Shown here one piece after another: positions 11,189 through 23,300 of a DNA stretch of 64,000 bases. Position 1 is the first letter of the stretch; the number at the start of each line of letters is the position of its first letter. A program made the position numbers and the translations under genes. This DNA is from Omphalotus guepiniiformis (lineage: Eukaryota; Basidiomycota; Agaricomycetes; Agaricales; Omphalotaceae), in contig JAQOOI010000013.1 of assembly GCA_028554645.1 (NCBI GenBank), positions 248,001-312,000 of the forward strand, read 5' to 3'. Below the pieces are notes generated by a model. That model had not been told where the DNA came from, made no database searches, and was given only the letters and a program-made list of their open reading frames with translations.

Positions 11189-12925
11189 CTACAGGTCGTC
11201 GAACAGAGCCTTTGGGTTCAAACCCTCAAAGCTTATTCTGTAAACCTTTGCGAAGAGCGGGTAGCCTGCCAACCGCCCTCGAGCTTCCAAGAATTTGAAG
11301 ACTTCTTCCGAGGTCACCACTCCCTGGAGCTTTTGACCATTGAGCAGCTCGTGCTCAAGCTGGGCGAATGACTTGCCAGATTTGACAAAGGCTTCTGCGC
11401 ACTTGCGGTTACGACCTCCGAACGATGCTGCAAAATGAAGTTAATATGGAGGGCAAAGGTATATGGATACAGCGGGACATACTTGTGATGAGGTCGGCGA
11501 CGCCAGCGGAATGATGAGAGAACGTGAGGGAGGACGAGCTTGGGAAGAATTCCTTCGTAAACGCGGCCATTTCTAGCAGACCGATTCTTAAGATCGCAGC
11601 TATCAAGGGCAACCGAATCAGTATGGTGTGTATATGCGCGTAGCCGTGCGTTCATGCATTCCCACTTACCTTTGGTGTTACCTCCATATCCCATCCCGTC
11701 TACAAATCCTGCAGCCATAGCGACCACATTTTTGAGTGCTCCACTGAGACTGACACCGTCAACATCCTCGATGGGATGCACACGGAACATGGGCGCGTCG
11801 AAAACTGCGTGCCAAAGAGCAGCGTCCTCAGGCGAGGGCACACCTATAGTCGTTTCGCAGAACTCAGAGAGAGCAACTTCCATCGCAATGTTTGCGCCGC
11901 CTACACCGGAGTATCAGATTATGTTAGCCCAATGGATATACAACAAAACCAACCAAGTGCTGAGCATTTTATGCCAAGCTTCTGTTCGATGATGTATGGG
12001 AAGGTGTAGATTTCAGTGCCTTTCACGTCGACGCCTTTGATAGCAGAAATCGCTCGAGCACCGGGAGTAAGTACACCTGGCTTTGACAGTTGATCGAGAA
12101 CAGGCATGAGGAACTGATGTGGCACGACCAGAACAAGCAGAGTAGCGCCTTTGACGACTTCTGCTAACTCTGGGACAGCCACGAGGTTGTGTGGCAGTGA
12201 AACGTCGGGCAGGTATCGCGAGTTTTCGTGCGTAGAGTTGATAAGCTCGGTAAGTAAGCCTTGCCCAGGAATCTAATAGCAGTAAATCAATGTTTGCCTC
12301 ACATTAATGATTTTCTCGAAACCTTACCTCTCGCTCGCGGACCCACATGCGAACTTCGCTATCAAAGCCCTGAAAAGAGGATCTGTCAGACTGCGGACTA
12401 GAAAATCTGGTGTATAAGCTTTACCGTTTTCTCGGCTGCATTGAGTGCAGCGATGCGAGCGAGTGCCGTACCCCAGCTTCCACTGCCTATAACGGCAATT
12501 TTTTGAGGACGGGTGTCAGCATCCGCAGACTGAGGCTCGTAGAGATCAAACTCAGTCACATAGGGTGCCATAGCAGCAGCAATGACTCCTGAGCTCGAAC
12601 GTCGAACCTTTTGCGGTGGTCGGGGAATGGAGCGTTCATCATCGGAATGTTCGTCGTCAGAGCTAGCTCGAGAAGACGGCGCGGTCGCGGATTGCTTTAG
12701 CTTTTGGATAGGCCTGGGCACCATGCTGGTGAAGGCCATGCTTCCACCAGATAGCGCGTTAAGACCTCCCTTGCGAAGACCATTACCGCCAAGTGGTTTC
12801 AAGAGCGGTGAAGGAGGACGCGAGGACTCCGGAGTCGATAGGGGCGACGCTGCACGAGACATCGAAAGAGGTGAAGGAGAATTAGATTTAGGTGAAGAGC
12901 TGCCAGAGGTAGAACCAGAAGCCAT
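11189..12925 (-). CDS. GPD1: NAD-dependent glycerol-3-phosphate dehydrogenase
   Basis: This enzyme reduces dihydroxyacetone phosphate to sn-glycerol-3-phosphate with NADH, the first step of glycerol synthesis and a source of glycerolipid backbones. Spliced minus-strand exons give a Ser/Pro-rich N-terminal region of about 140 residues, then KIAVIGSGSWGTALA (Rossmann NAD site), VRMWVRERE, LVLVVPHQFL, ISAIKGVD, ALGGANIAMEVA, VSLSGALKNVVAMAAGF, which holds the family catalytic lysine, GVADLITS, FGGRNRKCAEAF and QLEHELLNGQKLQG. It ends at TAG 11189-11191 after NPKALFDDL. The N-terminal extension is much longer than the roughly 30 residues before the Rossmann motif in yeast Gpd1; whether it targets or regulates the protein cannot be told. 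The start at 12925 is the first ATG of the open exon. It is head-to-head with a glycerol-phosphatase gene. Confidence 0.92.
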
Positions 12926-13730
12926 GATGGAGGTTTGTGTTGAAGGTTGAATAGGTAAAAGTGAGTCTATATATCTAGGATATCTAGGTATGTCGATGTT
13001 GATACCATGAACTGAACAGACGCGCTAATTATATACCGGCGGTCCCTTCAATTACTGCTTTCACACGCAGACCTAGAAAAAAAATAAAAATCAGCTTTTT
13101 CGGCTCACTTTTCGGCAAAAACCAAAATATCCTTTTCATCATGACATCAATATGGTCGATCACCGCAAAAACAAAACAATGAAATTCCCGAGGACCAGAT
13201 TTGATCGTCCACGGTGAGATTCCTTTCTTTCCGTTCACTTTGAACTAGTTTAGGCGGCCAGTTGTCGTGCTTGTCGCGCTTCTTTGAGGCCCCAAGGGAG
13301 CGCTGAATCCACAATTTCACGTTTTCATCTCGTAAGGAGCGATAAGGCCGTAAAACAAACGTCTTCGTGCCTTATCAATATGTAATCGCTCTACCTCCTT
13401 CTGCTTCCGACATGCGCTTCTCCGTCTGTATCGCCTCCATTTGTCTTCCAAACCGTCGACTCGCGAAATGTGGCAGAGTTGTGGCAGTGGAGCAAAAGTG
13501 GATCGATTGGCGCGCACTGCTCCAAAATGTCAGAACACTGAAAATTTTCTTTCTTGCCATTCTCGTCCAAGCCCCGGGTTAACTAATTTGAGGTCGGTAC
13601 GGAGGAGCGGAGGAGCGGAATTGGGACAAATGGTTGCCTTTAAATAATCGCAACTCAAGTTTTGTTTTCTCTATAAACCGCCTCTTTTACAACACACTTC
13701 ACCTCACTTGTCTGTCCTCCTCTTCGAATC
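12926..13730. promoter_or_regulatory. Shared divergent promoter of GPD and GPP-like genes
   Basis: These 805 bp separate the start codons of two oppositely transcribed genes for consecutive steps of glycerol synthesis. TATAAAC-like sequence at 13672-13677 is 54 bp before the phosphatase ATG. A TATATAG-like run near 12968-12974 (minus strand) is about 43 bp before the GPD ATG. I saw no convincing stress-response element by eye. Confidence 0.5.
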
Positions 13731-14882
13731 ATGTCGACTCAACGAATTGCCACCGTTACGGTCCACCACACCGCGAAAGCCATCCTGTACGCCGGGTTTC
13801 GTGGTTTTCTTTGTCTACCGAAGTTTCTGACATCGTTACGCGTAGTTTCGATATGGATGGTACCCTCATCGATTCTTCACCGGCTGTCGCCGCTGCCTGG
13901 AATCTCCTGAAAGAGACCGGCTACGATTTCCTCGACCTACCGCATATCCTAGCTTCAGCACATGGTTATCGCACAATTGACGCGCTCCGCAAGTGGTGTC
14001 TCATCGAGGATGAGGAGCTATTGAAGAAGGAAGTCGTCCGTTTCGAAGACGCGATTCTCAGCAATGCTCAGGCCAAGGCTGGCTCTGGTGGTGGCATCAT
14101 TGCCCTTCCTGGTGTAGCGCAGCTTTTGGACGACATAGAAGGTTCCAACAAGAGCGAACAAGGCCAAGGATGGTCTGTCTGTACTTCATGTTAGTCGTTT
14201 ACCGCTCAGTTTCGGACGGTATACTGATTCACGGCGTGTAGCTACTCATCACTACGCCTCGCAAGCCCTTCCTGCAGCTGGTCTGCGCATACCCGACATC
14301 TTTGTCACCGCTGAGTCTGTACAGCGAGGGAAACCCGCTCCTGATCCTTACCTCCTTGGCGCCAAGAAGAACGATGTGAACTCTTTGGATTGTAAGTACT
14401 GGATGCTCTATGTCATGTCTGGTCTGCGACTTACAGGTCACCGATAACAGGTATCGTCGTGGAGGATGCTCCTACTGGTATTCGCAGTGGCAAAGCCAGC
14501 GGTGCTATCGTTCTCGCGACTTGCACCTCTCACTCTCGGGAATCGCTCGAGCGCGAAAACCCTGACTACCTCGTACCTGATCTATCGTAGTAAGTTCTTA
14601 TCTTTGACTTGGGTTGGTCTTTGATAGTCTAATTCCTGTTTCAGTGTCAAAGCAACGCGTAACGCGGATGGATCAGTTTCTTTTGCAATCTCACAACCGG
14701 CTGATCGGAAGGACTCTGTACCTACACCGGACGATACCCCTCTGCATACGCCCGCGCTCTCCCGTATACCGAGTGCTGTTGACTTGCTAAAGTTGAAGTC
14801 TGGCATCGCTACGCCGAGAGAGGCTGGAACCGAGATTGATGACTATGGCGCTCAGGGTATCAAAGCTATGAGCGGTTTCTAA
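13731..14882 (+). CDS. GPP1: HAD-family glycerol-3-phosphate phosphatase (GPP1-like)
   Basis: This is a haloacid-dehalogenase phosphatase, most like yeast Gpp1/Gpp2, which dephosphorylate glycerol-3-phosphate to glycerol; 2-deoxyglucose-6-phosphatase (DOG) is the alternative. The first exon starts at ATG 13731 (MSTQRIATVTVHHTAKAIL); after a 59-bp intron (13787-13845) it continues FDMDGTLIDS, whose two Asp are the nucleophile and the acid/base. Then follow AHGYRTIDALRKW, similar to the SHGWRTFDAI region of Gpp1, WSVCTS (motif II Ser), RGKPAPDPYL (motif III Lys) and VVEDAPTGIRSGKASG (motif IV). The C-terminus has an extra Ser/Pro/Thr-rich tail ending IKAMSGF, stop 14880-14882. It lies head-to-head with the GPD gene, which favours the glycerol-phosphatase role. 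Confidence 0.85.
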
Positions 14883-17366
14883 TGAAATCAAATGTAACAA
14901 TAGGGGGTTATTGAAGGCTAGATGGGGAGCCACATCATATCCGAAGAATACCCAGTATAACTAGAAGGACGTATCGTAGACATAGATGTACATATATAAT
15001 TTCACACCAGTCAGTACAGAGATCTTTTCTTCAAGAGTTCGTGTAATAATACAAATCTTTTTTGTGCACTTGTTGTCTTGGCTGTTGACTTTGAGTTACC
15101 AAATGTTGCCTGAAGCTGGACTTTGTAATCGAAGGTGAAGTTGTATTCTGACTTTGAGACAGAAATCTTCCACAAATGTGCGCTCGGAAAGAATCAGAGA
15201 GATATAGACCTGCCAACCCTGCCACCCCAAATTGCTTTGAATTGTAAAAATCAAGCCAAGCCTAACTGACAGTGACTCAGCTATAATCGATGCGTGTGTA
15301 CGAGGAGTCAAACACAAATTCAGCAAGATTCACAAAAATGGAAAGACGGGCAAGCTTAGCTTGAACCATATAGCATCACCTCTTGGAGCTAAGTATACAA
15401 ATTTTGAAGGTGGCACTGCGAGAGCGATAATAGTCGATTACGTTATGTGTCCATCTCTATTCTCAACTTATGGAAAGGGTGGAAGATGTGCGTGAATGTG
15501 ATATGTAACATATCCGAGGATACAGGCTGGTTGGTATAGTGTTGGTATACAGTCCTTTGACCGTCTATCAGCCGTTTATACATTCTCATCCGGAGATATG
15601 TACATATCCAAGTGATTGAGCGAACAGCACAGCAGAATTCCAAGCGAACACATCAATCGCACACAAGGCACCAAAGAAACGGAAAACTTGCATCTACATA
15701 CTGCACGCACAGCCGAGAACGTATTAAAGATGAGGCAGCTATGAGCTCCACACTTCTGGCATCGGCTGAGTGGTGTCTTCAACAATCAACTTCGTTACGG
15801 TCTCGTAGACGGTCTTCGGACTCCACAAGACCATGCGAAAAAAAAATGGCATGCCGTCTGCTGAAGCTTTTAGCGTCCGGCACCCGCCGCGCGAAGAAAG
15901 AACGTTCAGAATGAAAACTTACATTAAATTTCCGCAGTTTTTCACTATAGAAGAACTCGAAAGAAGAGCTACCGCTTTAGCCTTTCAGTTGTAAATCAGT
16001 TCACGTTTTCATTTCGGCTGAAGGAACGTGTTTTGGACGTAGATAAGAGGGGCTTTGACATGACGTCAGCTTCTCATAGTCACGTTGCCGCGTTCTCGGT
16101 TGCACGTGCCTTATAGCCGGCGGCGGCATTACATAATTAGTTCCATTGGGTGCCATCTCGCTCCGAAGTCGTCCGAACAACGGCCCTCGAAATTTTCACT
16201 AGCTCTTTGTTCACGAGGATTCGGACGAGCTCCACGGAGGTGCAGATTGCATGTTGATTTCCAGATATAGTTTCTATGTTTTCTCCCATCAGCTAGGTGG
16301 ACAATGGACTTGATATCAACTCTTCAGGCTTCAATAAAAACTATCTATATCTAATGACTCCGAGTTCGTTCAGTCCGTCAATTTCGTTCTGAAATATAAA
16401 TGAACAATAGCAGTGCCTGTTTATCCTGCTGGTATCTTTAATACTACACCGTCCGAGGTACGTACTTACGGGCTGGCCAGACCAGCAACTAGCAACAAGC
16501 GAGCTATTTACATACGCCTGTGGATACTCAGAATGACTCGACGGCACCGAAGCCCCGTATGTGCCACAATTGGACTCACTTTTCTGATAACAACTTTTGT
16601 ATGTAGAGAAATCAACGGTTCTCTTTACGGTATGTATAAAGAAAATTTCCACCCTGGATCAATCCTGCATCGCGGACATGAGCGAGAGACATGCATGCTG
16701 AAAGAATTACTTACAATTCACGTTTCGGTGTCTGATTGAAAAGGGCTAGGCCAACTCCAACTAGTTTTTATGATATCCTCATTGCATAAATATCTTACGC
16801 CCTTCATTCCAACCTTTCCATAAACGAAGAGTCGTGTAACGCAATTCTTCCCAGAATAGGTCTCACCCTTGTTGATAGATCCACGTTTTCTGATTCGGGG
16901 TGCTCGCACCATCTGTCCTGATGTAAGAACATCCAGCCCGCGGAGCGCTATAGTCGTTCTTATCATCATATTCGTGCCCTTTTGTGTTGGGTATATCGAT
17001 CTGATCGCGCCGCCCTACATTTTCAGATGATCTCCTTTGCAGCAAAAGCGAGTCACTAATTGGAGGTCTACGGATGCCAGTGCGCGCTATATCGTATTTT
17101 GCAGCAAAGAAACGAGTAACTGATGGGCAGTTCTACGGACCCCTAAGCCGTCGGCGCGTTTCATAGACTACTCACCGAAGGAGGTTACAGTTCGCCAAGC
17201 TGTAAGTAAGATGCTCTGCGGCCCTGGCCCAATCCTGACTACGAACAAGCAGGTGTTTTACATATACGAACCAGTTCCTGGCCCAATTTCTATAGGTTGA
17301 CCACAGAAAATACGCATCGGCACCAGTACCTCATCCAAAAGAACGCAAGAGATTATTGTCACTCAC
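14883..17366. other. Gene-poor stretch
   Basis: About 2.5 kb without a supported gene. Open frames are short and compete on both strands, and none shows a family motif or codon-use signal. The right end (about 17230-17366) may hold the decayed last exon of the SDR pseudogene. An imperfect direct repeat (TTGCAGCAAA...CGAGT..CTA...CTACGGA) occurs near 17037 and 17099. No tRNA or rRNA gene was recognised. Confidence 0.4.
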
Positions 17367-18439
17367 CTTCCTCTCCGCCTGCAATATCAACAATCTGGCC
17401 CGTAACGTGCCCAGATGTTCTATTCGAAGCAAGCCAGACGATCTGCGTAGCAACGTCGTATGGCTTTCCTATCTTCTTCAATGGTATTCTTCAGATCAGG
17501 AACGTATAAGTATCAAGAAACCAGAGCGAAGTTTGAAAAAGCCTTTGGGGTTTGCACAGCAAAGAAAGTCCACATACGTAGCAAATACACTCGAGACAAC
17601 AGCCGAATCTCTGAGAGCTTTCTCGGTCATGGGTGTCCGCACCCATCCGGGAGCAACACAGTTCACTCTTGCTCTAGGGGCGAGTTTCACTATCTCGTTC
17701 TTGAGGCTCAGAGTCAACCCATACATTAACGCTATTCCCGAATCAACCGTTGTGAGCTCAGCGGACAATTTCCGGGTTCAACGATTCCTACCGCTCTTGG
17801 ACGCAGCGTAGTCCGCATGCATGGCTTCGCCGTATTTCCCGGCATCGGACCCAACGAAAGTAATACTCGCTTGAAGCTTTCTGCTCGTCGCTTGATTGTG
17901 CGAGGTTTCGCAAGAATTCTCTTGAGGACGAGAAAAGAAGAGATCAGGTTCGTGTCAAGTGTGTTGTTCCATCGTTCAAGAGACATTGCTTTGCAGTGGC
18001 TCGTCTTTCGAGGGCCAGATACCATGATTGACAATGATCACTTGGACTGGAGACTGGACCAAACAGGGCTATCGCAAATAAGAACAGAGCTTCAACCGAG
18101 TCCTCAGAGCAGAGATCAGCCTGAATAGCGTGAATACGTTCTGGTCCGAATCGGCAAATCAGGGCGCAAAGTGTTTTGGGGTTGGTGTTGTACTGCGCAG
18201 TCAATTTGACGCGTTGTTCTACAGAACATGCAAGTCCAGAGCAAAATCGATTGACAGTGCGCTACCAATTTGTAGTCGCAGTATTTCACTTACCTAGAAA
18301 CAGACGGGAAATCTCAATTCCAATACCGCCGTTCGCTCCTGAATCCAAAGAATCGTTTGAGAAGACGGCATATAGCGAGTAAGTAACCTCACCTGTTACT
18401 AGAACGTGCACAATAATCGCACAGTCCGAGGTCGAGCAT
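17367..18439 (-). pseudogene. Short-chain dehydrogenase/reductase, broken copy
   Basis: This is a tandem relative of the intact SDR at 18884-19996, on the same strand. Recognisable pieces are VHVLVTG-ANGGIGIEISRLFL (cofactor site), AIQADLCSEDSVEALF, NHGIWPSKDEPL, SLERWNNTLDTNLISSFLV, GEAMHADYAASKS (catalytic Tyr and Lys), MYGLTLSLKNEIV, RVNCVAPGWVRTPM and ASNRTSGHVTGQIVD. These lie in different frames: the ATG at 18437-18439 is out of frame with VHVLVTG, GPV and NHGIWP are separated by a frame change, NHGIWP...QSNVS runs into a stop, and the SKS block is in a third frame. Several small indels within about 500 bp make this a pseudogene. A last exon like the RLLNLPED tail of the paralogue was not found cleanly. 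Confidence 0.8.
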
Positions 18440-18883
18440 GGTGACTGTGGGAATCTGACCGGAATTCAGTGGAAAGCACGGGTTGGCCTCAAATATTCGA
18501 CGTCACAGTGACCGTCGACCGGTCAGGCCTGGTCAGGCATCAGGTTCAGGTACACTTGAGACATCGTCAGGGTCTCCTAGATTCAAGGGAGATCAAGCAG
18601 TGCTGGTGATGCGTTGATGGACGGTAAGGATTTCAACACAAGTTCAGCACATGATGTGTGTTATGGTGACCGGCGCCGGTAATCAACAGCTCACTGCCAT
18701 AGTCTGTGAACTTGAGGGCTGGTGATCATGAAAATGTCAGCCAAAAAGTGGAAAAATGTTTAAACGTTCAAACCTTATTTCGAGGCAAATTTGTCTTTAT
18801 GAGTGTTTTTGGAAGTCAATGACACGATGTTCAGCGGTTGATGTTATGTACGGATGCCCTTATATATGAAATATAAACAGCAT
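18440..18883. other. Spacer between SDR copies
   Basis: No gene is supported. It contains GGTCAGGC direct repeats (about 18520-18540) and the promoter side of the SDR pseudogene. Confidence 0.4.
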
Positions 18884-19996
18884 TCATATATTCAAATCTT
18901 CAGGCAAGTTCAGCAAACGTCCTAGACAGGTAAGATGAATTTCACTGAAGATATGTGAAGCCGAATGTGATGCGCCAACTGACCTTCCATCCCGCCCATA
19001 ACATTCATGATATGTCCACTGACGTGTCCAGAAACCTTTGTGGACGCAAGCCACACGACTTGTGTGGCGACATCGTACGGTAAGCCGACCTTCTTGAGGG
19101 GCGTACTGCAAGTGATCATTTAGGTGTGATAAATGCGAGAAGAGCATCAGGCAATACATACGTAGCCAATGCACGATAGACGACAAGGGGGTCTTTCAGA
19201 GCTTCCTCGGCCAGCGGTGTCTTCACCCATCCAGGCGCGACACAGTTCACTCTTGCCTTCGGGGCAATCTTGACGATCTCATTCTTAAGAGACAGCGTCA
19301 AGCCGTACATCATAGCTGTTCATAGATGCGATAAATGCTGTCCATTCAACTCCTACTAGCTCATAGACTCACCACTCTTCGAGCTAGCGTAATCCGCATG
19401 AGTGGCCTCCCCGAACCTCCCTGCTGATGAACCAATGAAAATGATCGATGCTTTCGCCTTTTGTGCATCTGTCGATCGTTCAAGGTTCCTAAGATATTCT
19501 CTGGCCACTAGAAAGGACGAGTTGAGGTTATTGTCGATCGTGCGTTTCCAGCGTTCGTACGACATCGTCCACAGGGGTTCGTCTTTTGTGGGCCAGATTC
19601 CGTGATTGATGACGACAACTTGAATAGGTCCGAGCTTCTCGACTGAGGAGGAGAAGAGACGAGAGACATCGTCCTCTGAACAGAGATCCGCTTGAGCGGC
19701 ATATACTCGAGATTCAGCGTTGTCTTGAGGGGCAAATTCGGCGGCAAGGTCGTCGACTGTCTTCCGGTTGCTGTTGTAGTGAGCAGTAACCTTAGCACCT
19801 TGCTCTATATACGGCATTATTGTGGATTCACTGATCAAGAGCGCGTTGCTTACCAAGGAAAAGATAAGCTGTTTCGAGTCCTATACCGCCGCTGGCACCT
19901 GAAGGATGTCATTCAAATGGAAAACATGACCGTTCATTGAGTACGATAGACACCTGTGACGAGGACATGCACATCCTGTAAGTCGAGATCAAGCAT
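18884..19996 (-). CDS. Short-chain dehydrogenase/reductase (FabG-like)
   Basis: This NAD(P)H-dependent oxidoreductase has a classical SDR fold of about 265 residues. Spliced exons read MLDLDLQDVHVLVTG-ASGGIGLETAYLFL (glycine-rich cofactor site), EQGAKVTAHYN, AAQADLCSEDDV, VVINHGIWP (in place of the usual NNAG), SIIFIGSSAGRF, ADYASSKSAMMYG (catalytic YxxSK), ARVNCVAPGWVKTP and a C-terminus SGHVSGHIMNVMGGMEG-RLLNLPEDLNI. The last junction uses an intron beginning GTCAGT; without it the frame would run on to a different tail. The stop is 18884-18886. Sequence type suggests a 3-oxoacyl-ACP-reductase-like SDR, but the substrate cannot be predicted. The neighbour at 17367-18439 is a decayed duplicate, so this is the surviving copy. 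Confidence 0.85.
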
Positions 19997-20351
19997 GATG
20001 AGTATCCAAGACTGAAATCTTGAAATTCGCGTTCTGGCCCTGTTCTGGCTCACGGTCATGAATTGGTCACGATCACATGAAGTTACGAGTGCAGGGAACG
20101 GAGTGACCGGAAAGAGTTTACGTCGTTGCTGCTGCACAGCAAGTACTCTTACTAGGTAAATTTGTATAGTGGAGAACACGCGTGTATTCAATACGGAAGC
20201 CCACGCGAAATGTATATAAGGCAGTCTATATGTATTGTGGAGTGAACTCGTGCTTGGCACGTTGGCGTCTGCGGACCTGCTGTTGCATGTGTTGCATCGG
20301 TCGTGAGACATTCCACCACTCCTTCGCTCTTATCCTCAATTCTTTATCAAC
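19997..20351. other. SDR promoter side and left edge of the Helitron insert
   Basis: The sequence has the composition of the flanking genome up to about 20330, then turns AT-rich. The Helitron's left end should be at this transition. Several A|TC sites lie there (near 20332 and 20346), so the terminus cannot be fixed by eye. Confidence 0.5.
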
Positions 20352-23300
20352 ATGTTCTTCTTCTTGATTGTACTGTGTTTTTATCCACTGTATCATTACT
20401 TGCTTCCTCTGACAGATGTTATTGGTATGCTAAACACTAAAATCATCTTAACATCATCAAATAGCAATGCTGCTCCATCACCCTTTTTCATGAGACAGCA
20501 GCGTGATGATATGCACAGTCCACTTGGATTGATGTTTGAAACAGAACATGTCTGTTCTACAAAAAGTGATGCTCCTGTAATATTCAATGTAACTGAACCA
20601 TGGGCAATGGTGCCTATATTAAACCCTTGGGCAATGGTGCCTAGTGATATTTCTTTGTCTCAAAATGAAAACTTTGAATGCGTGTCATCAATCTCTTTAA
20701 AAATTGTGTTTTATTCAATGAAAGAGACTCAGTGTGTTCTTCAATTCTTAAAGCATATTGAACCTGTAATATGGTCAACTTCAATCATAAATCTTAGTAT
20801 TGAGAAACATCCAAGAATTATTGTGTATATGCTGCAAATCAAGTTTGCAAGATATTGTGTTAGAAGGACTACTTATCAAGGATTTATGATAAATTGCAAA
20901 AGAAAAAATCTTCAGCTTATATGTACTTCTTGTTTTTGTGTTGTTTTTTGTGCTGTTAGTTGTCTTTTTCATTGTAAACTTGTGTTAGCTAAAATCATTC
21001 TATTTTGGCAGTGTTTAATTGTTGCTGTAAAATACTGGTTTAAAATTTGTTTTTGGAAGTTATTTAATGGGTGTGTATGCAGTGTTATATGGTTGCAATT
21101 TGAGTTATATTCATTTCATTTGAAGAATTTCTGCTATTCTTGTGATTTAAATAGTTGTGCAATCTCTATCTGCCATGGTTGTGATATAGCTAGTAATATG
21201 TCAATTATTGAAACCAATCAATCCTGCACAGCAACACTGCATCCCATTGGCGGAGGTCGGATATTCAGTGTGAGTGGTTCTGCGTTGAGACCATATTCTA
21301 TTCCAGAACTTCAAATTGATAATGATTTATCTTTTCAATTTATAGGTAGAGAAGATGATATTTCTAGTAAGAATCACACAGAAATGGACATTGTTTGTGT
21401 CATACCTCTTAAGAAATTGCTTGACTTTTGTCCCATAACAAAGTTGTTTTCAATTGTTGCTAAACATTTAAATATTAGTAAGAAAACATACACAAGGAAA
21501 AAGCTGCGCTATTTAGTAAAAACTCATACTTGTGAGTTATGCAATTCAGATCGCTTGATATTTCGAGCTATTTCTTGCAATGGTGTTATATTTAATACTA
21601 AGAATCTAAAACTAAATAGCAGAGACACAGATTTATCATCAAATGCATGTGATTTTCCCCCAAAACCTAGATCTGCAGAATTCACAGAAAACATTGTGAA
21701 TAAATTTTGTTCAGGTATTCAAAAACAAAAGTTTGAAGAAGCTGGTTGTATGGTTTGTGGCCGCTTAACTTTAAAATCAGATTTAATGTCTCCGTATCAA
21801 ATTCATGATAACATAAATCTTCTTTGCAATTCAATTATTGCTCAAAAACAAAAAACTAAAGAAGATGATCCAATCATTTTAAAAGATTGTGATAAAATCT
21901 GCAAACAATGCTGCAATAGTCTGTGTAATGGAGAAATTCCACAACATTCACTTGCTGCTAACATGTGGATTGGTGAGCAACCACAAGAGTTAAAAAGATT
22001 ATCATGGATGGAAAAATTAGTTATATCTAGAGTTAGGCATAATTTTTGTGTTGCTCACTTAGCAAGTGGAGGATCAAAATTAGTAGCTAATGCAGTTATG
22101 TTTGCTAATCCAACTGCAAAAATTTATGATGCATTGCCTCCTCCTATTGAAGATTTAGATGATGTATTGGCTATTATTTTCACTGGACCTTGTCAGCCAG
22201 TCATTGAAGATATAAAAAGAACTCCATTTCTAGTTAGAAGACAATATATCTATGATGCCTTGAACTGGTTAAAATTAAACAATAGTGAATATGCAGATCT
22301 TAAAATATCTAGTTCTAATTTAAATCAATATCCTATTTCTGGTATTCCAGTTAATATAGAATATCAATATGCTGAAACTAATAAAATATCTGAAGCAATA
22401 GGTGCTGATGATCATATTGAAGAGGATGGTACTTCTTCTGGTTTATGTCCATTTCGAATTCATGGCTTAACAGGTGAAAAACTAGGCACTATGGATTATA
22501 AGCAAATGAAAAATCATGCACTAAATTGGTTGAAATCAGGTGGAAGTATGCTTGGAATAGGACATGATACTGAGATAGAATCAATATATAATAATCCACA
22601 ATTATATCCACGCATGTTTCCTTGGCTATTTCCATATGGTAGTGGTGGTATTGGAACTTCAGATTTGACTGAAGTTGAACATATTAGACATCTATTGATG
22701 TATTATGACAAAAGGTTTCAAATAGATCCTGAGTTTTGCTTAATAGCATTTTCTCATCATCAAATTAAGACAACTACAAGTGGAAGTTATTTTCTTTTAG
22801 AAGATAAGCGCTTTCCAGAAGTTATAGATAGAATAATAAAACTAAAACCATTAGTATTAAAAAACTTGAGTGACAAAATGAAAAGCACTAATTGTCATAT
22901 TTCACCTGAAAGTGAGGAGGAAAAAGAATGTTTTCAGTTATTATCAGATTTGGATTTGCTTTCTTGGCGTGTTGATGGATCTATAACTTCAAAAAAGAAA
23001 ATGAAAAATGAAATAAACTCATTAATCTATCATTGTGGATGCCCTTCATGGTATATTACAATTGCACCTGCAGATATATACCATCCAATATGCGTGTATC
23101 TTTCTGATCATAATGAGAATTTTCAGCCTGATTTATATTCTTTTTCTGAGCGAATGAAAATTGTGAGTGATAATCCAATAGCTCACGCGCGTTTCTTTCA
23201 TTTCTATATAAAATTGTTCTTAAGTGAAATTCTTGGTATAGATAATAAATCTGAAGGTTGGTTTGGAAATTCATTAGGATTCTATGGAACAGTTGAACAA

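Noticed and set aside
12582..12950. Plus-strand frame of 122 codons opposite the GPD first exon
   Set aside because: Antisense shadow of the Ser/Pro-rich GPD coding exon.
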